From Dechloromonas denitrificans (GTDB lineage Bacteria; Pseudomonadota; Gammaproteobacteria; Burkholderiales; Rhodocyclaceae), in the NCBI RefSeq assembly GCF_020510665.1, contig NZ_CP075187.1, forward strand, positions 3,293,001 to 3,357,000: a stretch of 64,000 nucleotides of DNA. Reading direction: 5' to 3'. Below, piece by piece: positions 18,001-25,916 of this stretch (position 1 is the stretch's first letter; each line of letters begins with the position of its first letter). A model generated the notes under the pieces. That model did not search any database and was not told the DNA's origin. It saw nothing but the letters and a program-made list of their open reading frames with translations. Made by a program: the position numbers and the translations under genes.

Positions 18001-19386
18001 ATCGTCACCACCTCCGGCCTGTTCCGCGACCTCTACCCCAACCTCAACAACCTGATCGACCGCGCCGGCCGGCTGGCACTCGCAGCCTCGGCCAGCCGGC
18101 TACTCGAACAACGACCGGAATTAAAGGACGCGCTCACCGTCGCACTCGCTCCGCTCCCCGCCGTCCACTGGGGTAGCGAGTCGGTCAGCAACAACCGGGT
18201 TGCCCGCGAATGGCTGAACCGCGTTGCGGCACTGGAACAAGCCGGACTGCCGACCAAGGAAGCCGGCCATGCCGCTGCCCAGCGCATTTTCGGCGATGCC
18301 CCGGGCGCCTACGGCACCGGCGTCAATCGACTGACCGAACGCTCCGGCGCCTGGCGCGAACGCGACGAAATCGGCCGCGCCTACCGCAACCGCATGGGCC
18401 ACGCCTACGGCCTCGACGACAGCGGCGAAGCCGCCCACGCCGCCTTCGACAGCGCGCTCGACGGCATCAAGCGGACCTACCACGGCCGAGCCAGCAACCT
18501 CTACGGCCTGCTCGACAACAACGATGCCTTCGACTATCTCGGCGGCCTGTCGCTGGCCATCGAGGGCCGTACCGGCCAGCCGCCGGAAGCGCTGATCCTG
18601 CAACACGCCGAACCCGGCCGGGCCGATGTCGAGCCGCTGACCACGGCGCTGCTCGGCGAACTGCGCGGCCGCTTCCTCAACCCGGCCTGGCTGAAGCCGC
18701 TGATGGAGCACGGCTACGCCGGGGCGCGGACAATGGGTACCGAATTTCTCGAAAACCTGTGGGGCTGGCAGGTGACGCGCCCCGACCTGGTCAAGAACTG
18801 GGCTTGGGACGAAGTGAAAGCCGTCTATTTCGATGACGCGCAGAAGCTCGGCCTGCCCAAATTCCTCGGCCAGGGCCACAACGCCCACGTCAAGGCACAG
18901 ATGCTGGCAATTTTCATGGTCGCCGCCGAAAAGGGTTTCTGGAAAACGGATGCCGCCACCATCAAGCAGATGGGCGGCGAACTGGCCAGATTGGTCGCCA
19001 GGAACGGCCTGCCCGGCAGCGGCCACACCGCGCCCAACCACCCGATGTGGCAATGGCTGGCACCGCAGCTCGAGGCGGCCGAGGCACAGGCGCTCGGCGT
19101 GACGCTGGCCAAGGCGCGCGGCGAAGTGGTGGCGACGGCTGTCCCTGCCGGCGCCGTTAACGAGGTGGCAAACGGCAATCCGGCGGTCGACGCCGGAAAA
19201 ACGGCAAAAACCGAACCGGCAGCCAAAGCCGCCGCCCCCGAAGCCCCCCCGCGCTACTACGAACTGAACGAATCCGAACCGCCGGCCAGCGATCTGGTTG
19301 GCCGCACCCTCAACCTGCTCGGCCTGCTTGCCGCCAGTCTTGCGCTGTTCACGACCGGCCTCTGGCTGGGCCGCCGCAGCGCTTAA
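15049..19386 (+). CDS. CobN/HmuS-like chelatase, exported and C-terminally membrane-anchored
   Basis: 1445-residue protein of the CobN/BchH/ChlH large-chelatase family, but with two additions. Residues 1-26 form a signal peptide (HHALALLCAAGMVSAQA), and residues about 1420-1441 form a single transmembrane helix after an Ala/Pro/Lys-rich linker, ending GLWLGRRSA. So the body should sit in the periplasm. The family core is clear: PPHQYLAFYHWL, then HVGRHSTYEFLPGK (H670, H674, E678), and EGTQAKRRGLAVMVDHLTPP. Classical CobN has GTHGTLEWLPGK at this place, so GRHSTYEF is a variant. The gene is followed by ExbB-like and ExbD-like genes. Bacteroides HmuS, a CobN-like protein linked to haem demetallation, is a possible functional parallel; actual substrate and reaction direction are unknown. 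Confidence 0.85.
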   Translation: MTRFSCRWQHHALALLCAAGMVSAQAATLFAVVTERAAPTAIDAAHRHLASHPGDRIMLRTPAQLMAADEKQLGQWLSKADSVLAVSVFGDPARRLKDALGRHARPQTPVLAMNGEASLNLMSRDNEGSLAAFPAETLRQLALENPPESALTAASKQPTARHWLAARQIWQAGGSDNTQALFAHLLAPQQPLPAIKPEPTLRLRVGQRELSDAAAWGKASQLGLKAEPTVVVLDLANMDGGPPAALCRQIEANGQACVQVLTRWGGASREALERLPELIAPARAAALVVLQDFVVGAAEGREAVGEAFKKLDVPVFKAIRLNERTTTQWRLSPDGLPADSVQYRVALPELQGIGQPIVVSALGAARPDKLTGIESRPPVVLAAEVDRLAARVGRWLALRGKANRDKRVAVIYYNHPPGRQNIGADNLDVPASLFDMLHALKRAGYTVGELPASPEALLDRIMAHGVNLPEDRAALKELSAAVDGVKTADYARWFASLPARVQGEMTAGPLGRLQAEVLEAEQANEKAVGRKRVDAVLKELHHLVEGADHPKRNVAIRDLKALEAGYLACLADKSTRRCATLAPLSRRLSGYGIEGLKGWGTVPGKVMVEGGRLLVPGMTFGNVFIGPQPPRGWEVDEELLHANTSVTPPHQYLAFYHWLRDRFQADAVVHVGRHSTYEFLPGKAVGLAADDYPSLIAADLPGIYPYIVDGVGEGTQAKRRGLAVMVDHLTPPLAATPLYDQLLALRQIVESYEAASSESLKAQAARTMRQQVVALNLKAELEASMADVLAVRGIGFEAADDDLLAHEVGHYLTKLQEKFMPYGLHIFGRNWSQQALDLMLGSMKQGGIDDPEISRKLADSPRLEMLGLLAGLDGRYIPPGKGNDPLRSPDSLPTGRNFHAVDGDILPTKIGYQLGEKLAQKSVDRAGKNDQGSEGIILWASDAVRDEGVMVAFALAMMGAEPVWNARGIVTDVRLKPGVVRRDVIVTTSGLFRDLYPNLNNLIDRAGRLALAASASRLLEQRPELKDALTVALAPLPAVHWGSESVSNNRVAREWLNRVAALEQAGLPTKEAGHAAAQRIFGDAPGAYGTGVNRLTERSGAWRERDEIGRAYRNRMGHAYGLDDSGEAAHAAFDSALDGIKRTYHGRASNLYGLLDNNDAFDYLGGLSLAIEGRTGQPPEALILQHAEPGRADVEPLTTALLGELRGRFLNPAWLKPLMEHGYAGARTMGTEFLENLWGWQVTRPDLVKNWAWDEVKAVYFDDAQKLGLPKFLGQGHNAHVKAQMLAIFMVAAEKGFWKTDAATIKQMGGELARLVARNGLPGSGHTAPNHPMWQWLAPQLEAAEAQALGVTLAKARGEVVATAVPAGAVNEVANGNPAVDAGKTAKTEPAAKAAAPEAPPRYYELNESEPPASDLVGRTLNLLGLLAASLALFTTGLWLGRRSA

Positions 19387-19401
19387 TTCCAGGAGTTTTC
19401 G

Positions 19402-19836
19402 ATGACCGATCCGCTTTCCTTCGCCTGGCTGCACGATGCCGTCACCTGGCTGCTTACACCGGCTCTCGCCGCCCTGATGCTGGCTTGCGCCATCGCCCTG
19501 ATCGAAGCCGGCATTGCCGTCGGCGAGCGTTTCTCCGGCCTTGCCAAACTGCAGGCCAGCGGCAATATCGATCGTGTTCAGGCAATCGCCCGCCACCGGC
19601 TGGAACGCGCCGACCTGCTCGCCCGCATTCCGCCCATGCTCGGCCTGATGGCCACCATCATTCCGCTCGGACCCGGCCTTGCTGCGCTCGGCAAAGGTGA
19701 TCCGGCCCAGCTGGCCAGCGCCGTTACCGTCGCCTTCGACGCCACCGTGCTCGGCCTGGTCGCCGGTATCGGCGGCCTGGTCATCGGCAAGCTGCGTCGG
19801 CGCTGGTACGAGGAAGTGCTGGAGCGCATGGAATGA
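19402..19836 (+). CDS. MotA/TolQ/ExbB-type proton-channel family protein
   Basis: 144-residue membrane protein with an N-terminal helix (residues about 14-42) and two further helices (about 70-90 and 105-128), the latter containing AFDATVLGLVAGIGGLVIG, which matches the conserved third-helix region of ExbB/TolQ. It is shorter than ExbB (about 240), lacking most of the cytoplasmic loop. It lies 15 bases after the CobN-like gene behind a good AGGAG site and overlaps the DUF2149 gene, so it probably forms a dedicated motor for the chelatase-like protein. Confidence 0.82.
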   Translation: MTDPLSFAWLHDAVTWLLTPALAALMLACAIALIEAGIAVGERFSGLAKLQASGNIDRVQAIARHRLERADLLARIPPMLGLMATIIPLGPGLAALGKGDPAQLASAVTVAFDATVLGLVAGIGGLVIGKLRRRWYEEVLERME

Positions 19837-20162
19837 GCGAAATTCAACCGCGCAAACGGCTGCGCCTCTATTCCAAGCTCGATGCCCGCTTCGACGATCA
19901 CGACGAAGATCCGCGCGCCAGCCTGGTCAACCTGGTCGACGTCATGCTGGTCTTCGCCTGCGGCCTGCTCGCCGCGCTGGCGGCTGGTACGCAAAGTGCG
20001 CTGAAGGCGCCAAAACCGGTCGAAAAAGGCCAGCAGATCGAACGCCCGGTCAGTGGCATCACGCAGAACGGCAGCGGTTACGACCGCGTCGGTGAAGTGT
20101 TCCGCGACCCGAAAACCGGCAAACTGGTACTGATCGAACCTGCCACCAAGGAAGAAAAATGA
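19833..20162 (+). CDS. DUF2149 family protein, ExbD/TolR-like
   Basis: 109-residue protein with a cytoplasmic N-terminus and one transmembrane helix (residues about 31-52) containing NLVDVMLVFACGLL. The aspartate (Asp36) in VDVML sits where ExbD and TolR carry their essential channel aspartate (PLVDVML in the ExbD of this window). The remainder is a short periplasmic domain. The gene overlaps both neighbours by four bases. Function in energising the CobN-like protein or an outer-membrane receptor is inference. Confidence 0.82.
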   Translation: MSEIQPRKRLRLYSKLDARFDDHDEDPRASLVNLVDVMLVFACGLLAALAAGTQSALKAPKPVEKGQQIERPVSGITQNGSGYDRVGEVFRDPKTGKLVLIEPATKEEK

Positions 20163-21439
20163 CCGCCTGCCCCGCCCTGCTGATCGCCGCCCCGTCCTCC
20201 GGCCAGGGCAAGACCACCGTCACCGCCGCGCTGGCCCGGCTGCATGCCCGGCAAGGCCGGCGCGTCACCGTCTTCAAGTGCGGCCCGGATTTTCTCGACC
20301 CGCAGATTCATGCCGTGGCCAGCGGTCGACCGTGCCAGAACCTCGATCTCGGCATGTGCGGCGAAGAAGATGCGCGCTGGCGCTTGAGCCGGGCGGCGCA
20401 GGATTCCGACCTGATCCTGGTCGAAGGCGTCATGGGGCTGTTCGACGGAACGCCGTCGGCGGCCGACATTGCCTGCCGCTTCAACATTCCGGTGATGGCG
20501 ATGATCGATGCCGGGGCGATGGCCCAGACCTTCGGCGCCGTCGCCCACGGCCTCGCCACCTACCGCCCCGGCCTGCCCTTTGCCGGCGTGCTGGCCAACC
20601 GGGTGGGCAGCGAACGCCACGCCGCGATGGCCCGCGACAGCCTGCCGGCCGGCATGGGCTGGTTTGGCGCCCTGCCACGCAACCCGGACGCGGTGCTGCC
20701 GGAACGCCACCTCGGCCTGCTGCAGGCGGCCGAAATCGACGATATCGAGGAACGCCTCGACCGCCTGGCCGATGCCTTGGCGGCGAGTGCCACGGTCGAC
20801 CTGCCCAAAGCAGTAAATTTCGAGGACGCTCCGCCCCCGGCTATCGAACCATTGCTCGCCGGCAAGCGCCTAGCCATCGCCCGCGATGCCGCCTACGGCT
20901 TCATCTATCCAGCCAATCTGGAAACCCTGGCCGACCTCGGCGCCGAACTGCGCTTCTTCTCGCCGGTTGCCGGCGAGCCGCTGCCGGCCTGCGATGCCGT
21001 CTGGCTGCCCGGCGGTTATCCGGAACTGCATGCCCCGGCGCTGTCGGCCAACCAGCCTTTGTGGACCGCGCTTCGCGCCCACGTCGCCGCCGGCAAGCCC
21101 TTGCTCGCCGAGTGCGGCGGCATGATGAGCCTGTTCGAGCAAGTCACCGACAAGACCGGTGAAACCCATGCCTTCGCCGGCCTGCTGCCCGGCATCTCGG
21201 TGATGCAGAAGCGCCTGGCCGCGCTCGGCATGCAATTCGCCGACCTGCCGGAAGGCCGCTTGCAGGGCCACACCTTCCACTACTCGAAGAGTGAAACGCC
21301 GCTGACACCCATCGTCCGTGCCCAGACGCAGGATGGCCGGGATGGCGAGGCGATCTACCGCCAGCAACGGCTGACAGCCTCCTACGTTCATTTCTATTTC
21401 GCCTCCAACCCCAAGGCAACGGCTGCGCTGTTCTCCTGA
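20159..21439 (+). CDS. cobB: Cobyrinic acid a,c-diamide synthase (CobB/CbiA)
   Basis: 426-residue ATP- and glutamine-dependent amidase of corrin-ring synthesis. The N-terminal half is a dethiobiotin-synthetase-like ATPase (APSSGQGKTTVTAAL near residue 10; LVEGVMGLFDGTPS near residue 88). The C-terminal half is a class I glutamine amidotransferase with PGGYPE, the nucleophile in ECGGMMSLFE and a C-terminal SYVHFYF histidine region. It is the last gene of the riboswitch operon. No other corrin-ring genes are in the window. Confidence 0.94.
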   Translation: MTACPALLIAAPSSGQGKTTVTAALARLHARQGRRVTVFKCGPDFLDPQIHAVASGRPCQNLDLGMCGEEDARWRLSRAAQDSDLILVEGVMGLFDGTPSAADIACRFNIPVMAMIDAGAMAQTFGAVAHGLATYRPGLPFAGVLANRVGSERHAAMARDSLPAGMGWFGALPRNPDAVLPERHLGLLQAAEIDDIEERLDRLADALAASATVDLPKAVNFEDAPPPAIEPLLAGKRLAIARDAAYGFIYPANLETLADLGAELRFFSPVAGEPLPACDAVWLPGGYPELHAPALSANQPLWTALRAHVAAGKPLLAECGGMMSLFEQVTDKTGETHAFAGLLPGISVMQKRLAALGMQFADLPEGRLQGHTFHYSKSETPLTPIVRAQTQDGRDGEAIYRQQRLTASYVHFYFASNPKATAALFS

Positions 21440-21544
21440 AACACTTCGGTTTTTTCGATTAGACATCACAAATAAATCATATTTTTTCGGGGCTGGTTTG
21501 CGGTTATCCTGCACCTCGCAATACTTACCTCGATGGAGACAAAC

Positions 21545-22426
21545 ATGAAATCTTTTGCTTTGATGGTCGCAGCCGTTGTACTCGGCTTCACGCTGAATAT
21601 CGGCGATGCCGAAGCCAAGCGTCTGGGCGGTGGCAGTTCGTCCGGCATGCAACGCCAGTCGGTCGCCCCGAACAAGGCAACCAATGCCGCTCCCGCCCAG
21701 CAGCAACACGCTGCACCGGCTGCTGCACCGCAAGCCCAGCCCAAACGGTCCTGGATGGGACCGCTGGCCGGTCTGGCCGCCGGTCTTGGTCTGGCCGCAT
21801 TGGCTTCGCACTTCGGCTTTGGTGAAGGCCTGGCCAACATGATGATGATCGGCCTGCTGGTCATGGTTGCCGTGATGGCGATCGGCTACTTCATGCGCAA
21901 GAAGGCCGCGGCCCAACAAGGTGCGTCAAACGGCATGCAATACGCCGGTGGCAATCCCGACTTCAGCCGCAATGCATCGATCCAGCCTGAATTCCCGGCC
22001 GGCGGTAGCGCTGCACCGGTTGCTGCAGCGGCAGCCGCGACCACGGGCTCGATCCCGGCTGACTTCGATGTCGACGGTTTTGTGCGCAACGCCAAGGTCA
22101 ACTTCATCCGCCTGCAAGCCGCTAACGATGCCGGCAATCTCGACGATATCCGCGAATTCACTTCGCCGGAAATGTTCGGCGAAATCAAGCTGGCCATGGC
22201 CGAGCGCGGTACCGCCAAGCAGGAAACCGATGTCGTCCAGCTCAATGCCGAAGTCCTCGACGTGGCTGAAGAAGCCGGTCGTTACGTCGTCAGCGTCCGC
22301 TTCCACGGCCTGATCCGCGAGGAAAAGAATGGCCCGACCGAAGCCTTCGACGAAATGTGGCACCTGACCAAGCCGCACGATGGCAGCCGTGGCTGGACGC
22401 TGGCCGGTATCCAGCAGATCCAGTAA
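21545..22426 (+). CDS. Tim44-like domain-containing membrane protein
   Basis: 293-residue protein. Start MKSFALMVAA at 21545 follows GGAG; the signal peptide is followed by a low-complexity Ala/Gln/Pro stretch, a glycine/alanine-rich hydrophobic region (residues about 70-120, two membrane segments) and a C-terminal Tim44-like domain (DVDGFVRNAKVNFIRLQAANDAGNLDDIREFTSPEMF ...). Bacterial proteins of this type are of unknown function. It stands alone, followed by a clear terminator. Confidence 0.85.
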   Translation: MKSFALMVAAVVLGFTLNIGDAEAKRLGGGSSSGMQRQSVAPNKATNAAPAQQQHAAPAAAPQAQPKRSWMGPLAGLAAGLGLAALASHFGFGEGLANMMMIGLLVMVAVMAIGYFMRKKAAAQQGASNGMQYAGGNPDFSRNASIQPEFPAGGSAAPVAAAAAATTGSIPADFDVDGFVRNAKVNFIRLQAANDAGNLDDIREFTSPEMFGEIKLAMAERGTAKQETDVVQLNAEVLDVAEEAGRYVVSVRFHGLIREEKNGPTEAFDEMWHLTKPHDGSRGWTLAGIQQIQ

Positions 22427-22445
22427 GAGCCTCGGGCGTTGAAAC

Positions 22446-22479
22446 AAGGCCGGCCGGTGCAAACCGGGCCGGCCTTTTT
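22446..22479 (+). terminator. Rho-independent terminator after the Tim44-like gene
   Basis: The arms AAGGCCGGCC and GGGCCGGCCTT pair around a short loop and are followed by TTTTT. The position, 20 bases past the stop at 22426, fits termination of the plus-strand transcript. Confidence 0.85.
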
Positions 22480-22547
22480 CATGCCTGCCCGCTCAAACGC
22501 TGGCCACCCGTTCACGTGCGGATCCTGAAGGCCGTAGAATCGCTGCC

Positions 22548-22766
22548 ATGCGCCGCTACCCTTACTCCTTCATTGCCCTCGGCAGCCTTGGTCTGCTCTG
22601 TACCCTGGTCGGGCTGTTCAGCCTGTTTGGCCTCGGCGCCTGGCTCCATCCGGTGCTCGACGACCCGATGGCCGGCCTGGCCTTCATCGTCTCGGCAGTT
22701 GCGCTGTTCGGCTCGGCAGCCTTCCCGCTGGTCATCGAAAAGCTGAAGGAAAACGAGGGCGGCTGA
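22548..22766 (+). CDS. Small two-helix membrane protein, unknown function
   Basis: 72-residue protein with two hydrophobic segments (residues about 7-32 and 41-63), beginning MRRYPYSFIALGSLG and ending IEKLKENEGG. I do not recognise the family. The coding frame is open from a plausible ATG and the membrane topology is clean, so it is probably real, but nothing in its surroundings points to a role. Confidence 0.55.
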   Translation: MRRYPYSFIALGSLGLLCTLVGLFSLFGLGAWLHPVLDDPMAGLAFIVSAVALFGSAAFPLVIEKLKENEGG

Positions 22767-22781
22767 AACGCCCCCGACGGA

Positions 22782-23957
22782 TCAGAAAGCCGCGATGCCG
22801 GTCTGGGCCCGGCCAAGGATCAGCGCATGCACGTCATGCGTTCCCTCGTAGGTATTGACCACTTCCAGATTGACCAGATGGCGGGCGATGCCGAACTCGT
22901 CGCTGATGCCGTTGCCGCCCAGCATGTCGCGCGCAACGCGGGCAATATCGAGCGATTTGCCGCAGGAGTTGCGCTTCATGATCGACGTAATTTCGACCGA
23001 TGCCGTGCCTTCGTCCTTCATCCGGCCAAGGCGCAGACAGCCTTGCAGGCCGAGCGTGATTTCAGTCTGCATGTCGGCCAGCTTTTTCTGAACCAGTTGA
23101 TTGGCCGCCAGCGGCCGACCGAACTGCTGCCGATCAAGCGTGTATTGCCTAGCCATATGCCAGCAAAACTCGGCGGCCCCCAAAGCGCCCCAGGCGATAC
23201 CGTAACGGGCCGAATCGAGACAGGTGAACGGACCTTTCAGACCGCGCACTTCCGGGAACTCGTTTTCATCCGGGACAAACACGTCGTTCATGACGATTTC
23301 ACCAGTGACAGAGGCACGCAAACCCACCTTGCCATGAATCACCGGCGCGCTCAGGCCGGGCATGCCTTTTTCGAGCACGAAGCCGCGGATCATGCCGGCA
23401 TCGTTCTTGGCCCAGACGACGAACACATCCGCGATGGGCGCGTTGGTGATCCACATCTTGCTGCCATTGAGCAAGTAACCGCCATCCACCTTGCGCGCCC
23501 GGGTTTCCATGCTGCCGGGGTCGGAGCCGTGGTTCGGTTCGGTCAGGCCAAAGCAGCCGATTAGCTCGCCACAGGCCAGGCCGGGCAGATATTTGCGTTT
23601 CTGGGCTTCCGTCCCGAACTCATGGATCGGCACCATGACCAGCGAGGATTGCACGCTCATCATCGAGCGATAGCCCGAATCGACACGCTCGACTTCACGC
23701 GCGACCAGGCCGTAGCTGACGTAATTCAGGCCGGCGCCGCCGTACTCGGCCGGGATGGTCGGGCCGAGCAGGCCAAGGGCGCCCATTTCACGGAAAATCT
23801 CCGGATCGGTCTGCTCGTGGCGAAAGGCTTCCGTAACGCGCGGCATCAGCCGCTCCTGGCAATAATCGCGCGCCGCATCGCGGATCATGCGCTCTTCGGA
23901 CGTCAGCTGCGTATCGAGCAGTAACGGGTCTTGCCAGCAAAATTGGGCCTTGGCCAT
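22782..23957 (-). CDS. gcdH: Glutaryl-CoA dehydrogenase
   Basis: 391-residue FAD-dependent acyl-CoA dehydrogenase that oxidises and decarboxylates glutaryl-CoA to crotonyl-CoA. The sequence follows GCDH proteins closely: [20 protein letters not shown] at the N-terminus, [34 protein letters not shown], and the catalytic base Glu in [24 protein letters not shown] at the C-terminus. It is monocistronic here, so its pathway (lysine, tryptophan or aromatic catabolism) cannot be decided from context. Confidence 0.93.
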   Translation of the reverse strand: MAKAQFCWQDPLLLDTQLTSEERMIRDAARDYCQERLMPRVTEAFRHEQTDPEIFREMGALGLLGPTIPAEYGGAGLNYVSYGLVAREVERVDSGYRSMMSVQSSLVMVPIHEFGTEAQKRKYLPGLACGELIGCFGLTEPNHGSDPGSMETRARKVDGGYLLNGSKMWITNAPIADVFVVWAKNDAGMIRGFVLEKGMPGLSAPVIHGKVGLRASVTGEIVMNDVFVPDENEFPEVRGLKGPFTCLDSARYGIAWGALGAAEFCWHMARQYTLDRQQFGRPLAANQLVQKKLADMQTEITLGLQGCLRLGRMKDEGTASVEITSIMKRNSCGKSLDIARVARDMLGGNGISDEFGIARHLVNLEVVNTYEGTHDVHALILGRAQTGIAAF

Positions 23958-24022
23958 GGGTTCTCCTCCATTTATCGGTTATTCCGGCATTCTAAACCGG
24001 CCCGAGGCAGGAAAACAGGCGC

Positions 24023-25126
24023 TCAATCCTCGCGCATCAAGCGCCAATACTGGAACTTCAGCATCCCGGCCGCAGCCAGCACAATGGACAGGAAGGTGAC
24101 GATGGAACCCAGCGCCAGCGTTGAAAACCCGCTGATTCCCTGGCCAACCGTGCACCCCATGGCAACCACGCCGCCAAAGCCCATCAACGCAGCGCCGACC
24201 AGATGGTTCGCCGTGTCTTCAACACTGACAAAGCCTTCCCAACGGAAATTGCGCGTCAGCAGCGTCCAGGCGAATGAACCGCCAATGACGCCGAGCGCCG
24301 AGGCAATGGCAAAACTCATCTTGCGACTGGTGTCCGACCAGAGCATCAGCAAATCGAGCGAAAAAGCAGCCGGCGCGACAAAACTGAGCGACTCCATGCG
24401 CCCGCTGTTGGTCGCGATGAAAGCCTCTTCCAGCGTTTCCGGGTGTTCTGCCAGATAACCGAGGTGACCACTGACGTACCAGGCGGCGACCACGGCCAGG
24501 CCGGTGCCCAGACCACCGATCAGATTGTCGAAGGTCCAGAAATCACGCTTGAGCAGCGCTGCCGCGGTCAACCCGCCGCCGATGCCAAAAACGGCCAGCA
24601 TGAACGCCGTTTTCGGCTCGATGCCGGCGGCCACCAACAGTGCCGGCACATCCTGGCCACCGGGCAAGGTAATGACCGCTTTTTCCAGCACATTGACGCG
24701 AAACACGCCGAGCACACCGCGCATCGTCATGTAAGCCACCAGACCGAGCACGATGAAGACAACTACCGATTTGAGATTGCCGCTACCGATCCGGATCAGC
24801 GTCTTCGAACCGCAACCTGAAGCGAGCACCATGCCGACGCCAAAACAGCCGCCACCGACGATGTACGACAGCCAGGTAAATACGGGCGTCCGGTAGATCG
24901 ACTTGCCGAGATCGATCTGGCCGCTGGCATGCAAGGCGCCGGCCCCCAGAATCGCCACGCCAATGGCCAGCAACCACATCCTCATCCGGTTCCAGTCGCC
25001 CATATTGACGATGTCGGATACCGCACCCATGGTGCAGAAATGCGTCTTCTGACCAATCGCACCAAAAACGAAGGCAACGGCAAATGCAAGCCAGAGAATG
25101 GTCGCCGCTGCGCTACTGACCTCCAT
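24023..25126 (-). CDS. YeeE/YedE family (DUF395) transporter
   Basis: 367-residue, about nine-helix membrane protein. It has the duplicated YeeE/YedE signature: KTHFCTMGAVSD near the N-terminus, GGCFGVGMVLASGCGSKTLIRIGSGNLKS near residue 95 and GFGGVVAMGCTVGQGISGFSTLALGS near residue 320. Conserved cysteines in these repeats are used by thiosulfate uptake proteins of the family (YeeE/TsuA). The ATG at 25126 lies just past the queC stop; a longer frame to 25207 would overlap queC and has no signal. The substrate is probably a sulfur or selenium compound. Confidence 0.85.
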   Translation of the reverse strand: MEVSSAAATILWLAFAVAFVFGAIGQKTHFCTMGAVSDIVNMGDWNRMRMWLLAIGVAILGAGALHASGQIDLGKSIYRTPVFTWLSYIVGGGCFGVGMVLASGCGSKTLIRIGSGNLKSVVVFIVLGLVAYMTMRGVLGVFRVNVLEKAVITLPGGQDVPALLVAAGIEPKTAFMLAVFGIGGGLTAAALLKRDFWTFDNLIGGLGTGLAVVAAWYVSGHLGYLAEHPETLEEAFIATNSGRMESLSFVAPAAFSLDLLMLWSDTSRKMSFAIASALGVIGGSFAWTLLTRNFRWEGFVSVEDTANHLVGAALMGFGGVVAMGCTVGQGISGFSTLALGSIVTFLSIVLAAAGMLKFQYWRLMRED

Positions 25127-25128
25127 GC

Positions 25129-25809
25129 TCAAGCCGCTGCGTAGGGCGTTGGATCCGGCACACCGGCTGCGGCAAAGCCTTCGGCCCGCAGCCGGCAGGA
25201 ATCGCACTGACCGCAGGCATGACCTTGCGTATCGGCCTGGTAGCAGGAAACGGTGAGACTGTAATCGACCCCCAACTGCATGCCGGTGCGAATGATTTCG
25301 GCCTTGGACAGCGCAATCAGCGGCGCATGAATGCTTAACTTGGCACCTTCGACACCGGCCCGCGTCGCCAGGTTGGCCATGGTTTCAAATGCCGCGATGT
25401 ACTCCGGTCGGCAATCCGGATAACCGGAATAGTCGACCGCATTGACCCCGACAAAAATGTCGCGGCTGCCCAGCACCTCAGCCCAGGCGAGCGCCAGCGA
25501 AAGCATGATCGTGTTGCGGGCCGGTACATAAGTGACCGGAATGCCCGGCATGACGCCGCCGGTTGGCACAGCGATGTTGGTATCGGTCAGCGCTGAACCA
25601 CCGAACTGGGCCAGGCCGAAATTGATCACCCGATGCTCAGCCGCACCGAGCGCCTTGACGACGCGGTCAGCCGCAGCCAGTTCGGCATTGTGGCGCTGAC
25701 CGTAGTCAAAAGACAGGCAATAACAATCAAAACCCTGGCTACGGGCGAGGGCGAGGCAGGTGGCGGAATCGAGACCACCGGAAAGGAGAACGACAGCAGG
25801 CTTCATCAT
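25129..25809 (-). CDS. queC: 7-cyano-7-deazaguanine synthase QueC
   Basis: 226-residue ATP-dependent enzyme converting 7-carboxy-7-deazaguanine to preQ0 in queuosine synthesis. The PP-loop [15 protein letters not shown] starts near residue 8; [18 protein letters not shown] and [16 protein letters not shown] are family blocks, and the zinc site cysteines lie in [21 protein letters not shown]. queE, which makes its substrate, is 3 kb away on the same strand. Confidence 0.96.
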   Translation of the reverse strand: MMKPAVVLLSGGLDSATCLALARSQGFDCYCLSFDYGQRHNAELAAADRVVKALGAAEHRVINFGLAQFGGSALTDTNIAVPTGGVMPGIPVTYVPARNTIMLSLALAWAEVLGSRDIFVGVNAVDYSGYPDCRPEYIAAFETMANLATRAGVEGAKLSIHAPLIALSKAEIIRTGMQLGVDYSLTVSCYQADTQGHACGQCDSCRLRAEGFAAAGVPDPTPYAAA

Positions 25810-25916
25810 GGGGCGCGAATATACCTGAAACAGCGCCTGCTTTGAACCCGTATCTGCTTGTTCCTGCGCAATATTTTGCCAATTTCACGGTCGACCGCAG
25901 CAATCGCCGGGGCGCT

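Noticed and set aside
18121..19596. 491-codon minus-strand open frame opposite the CobN-like gene
   Set aside because: Low-complexity Gly/Gln/Val-rich composition typical of an antisense frame, and no domain is recognised.
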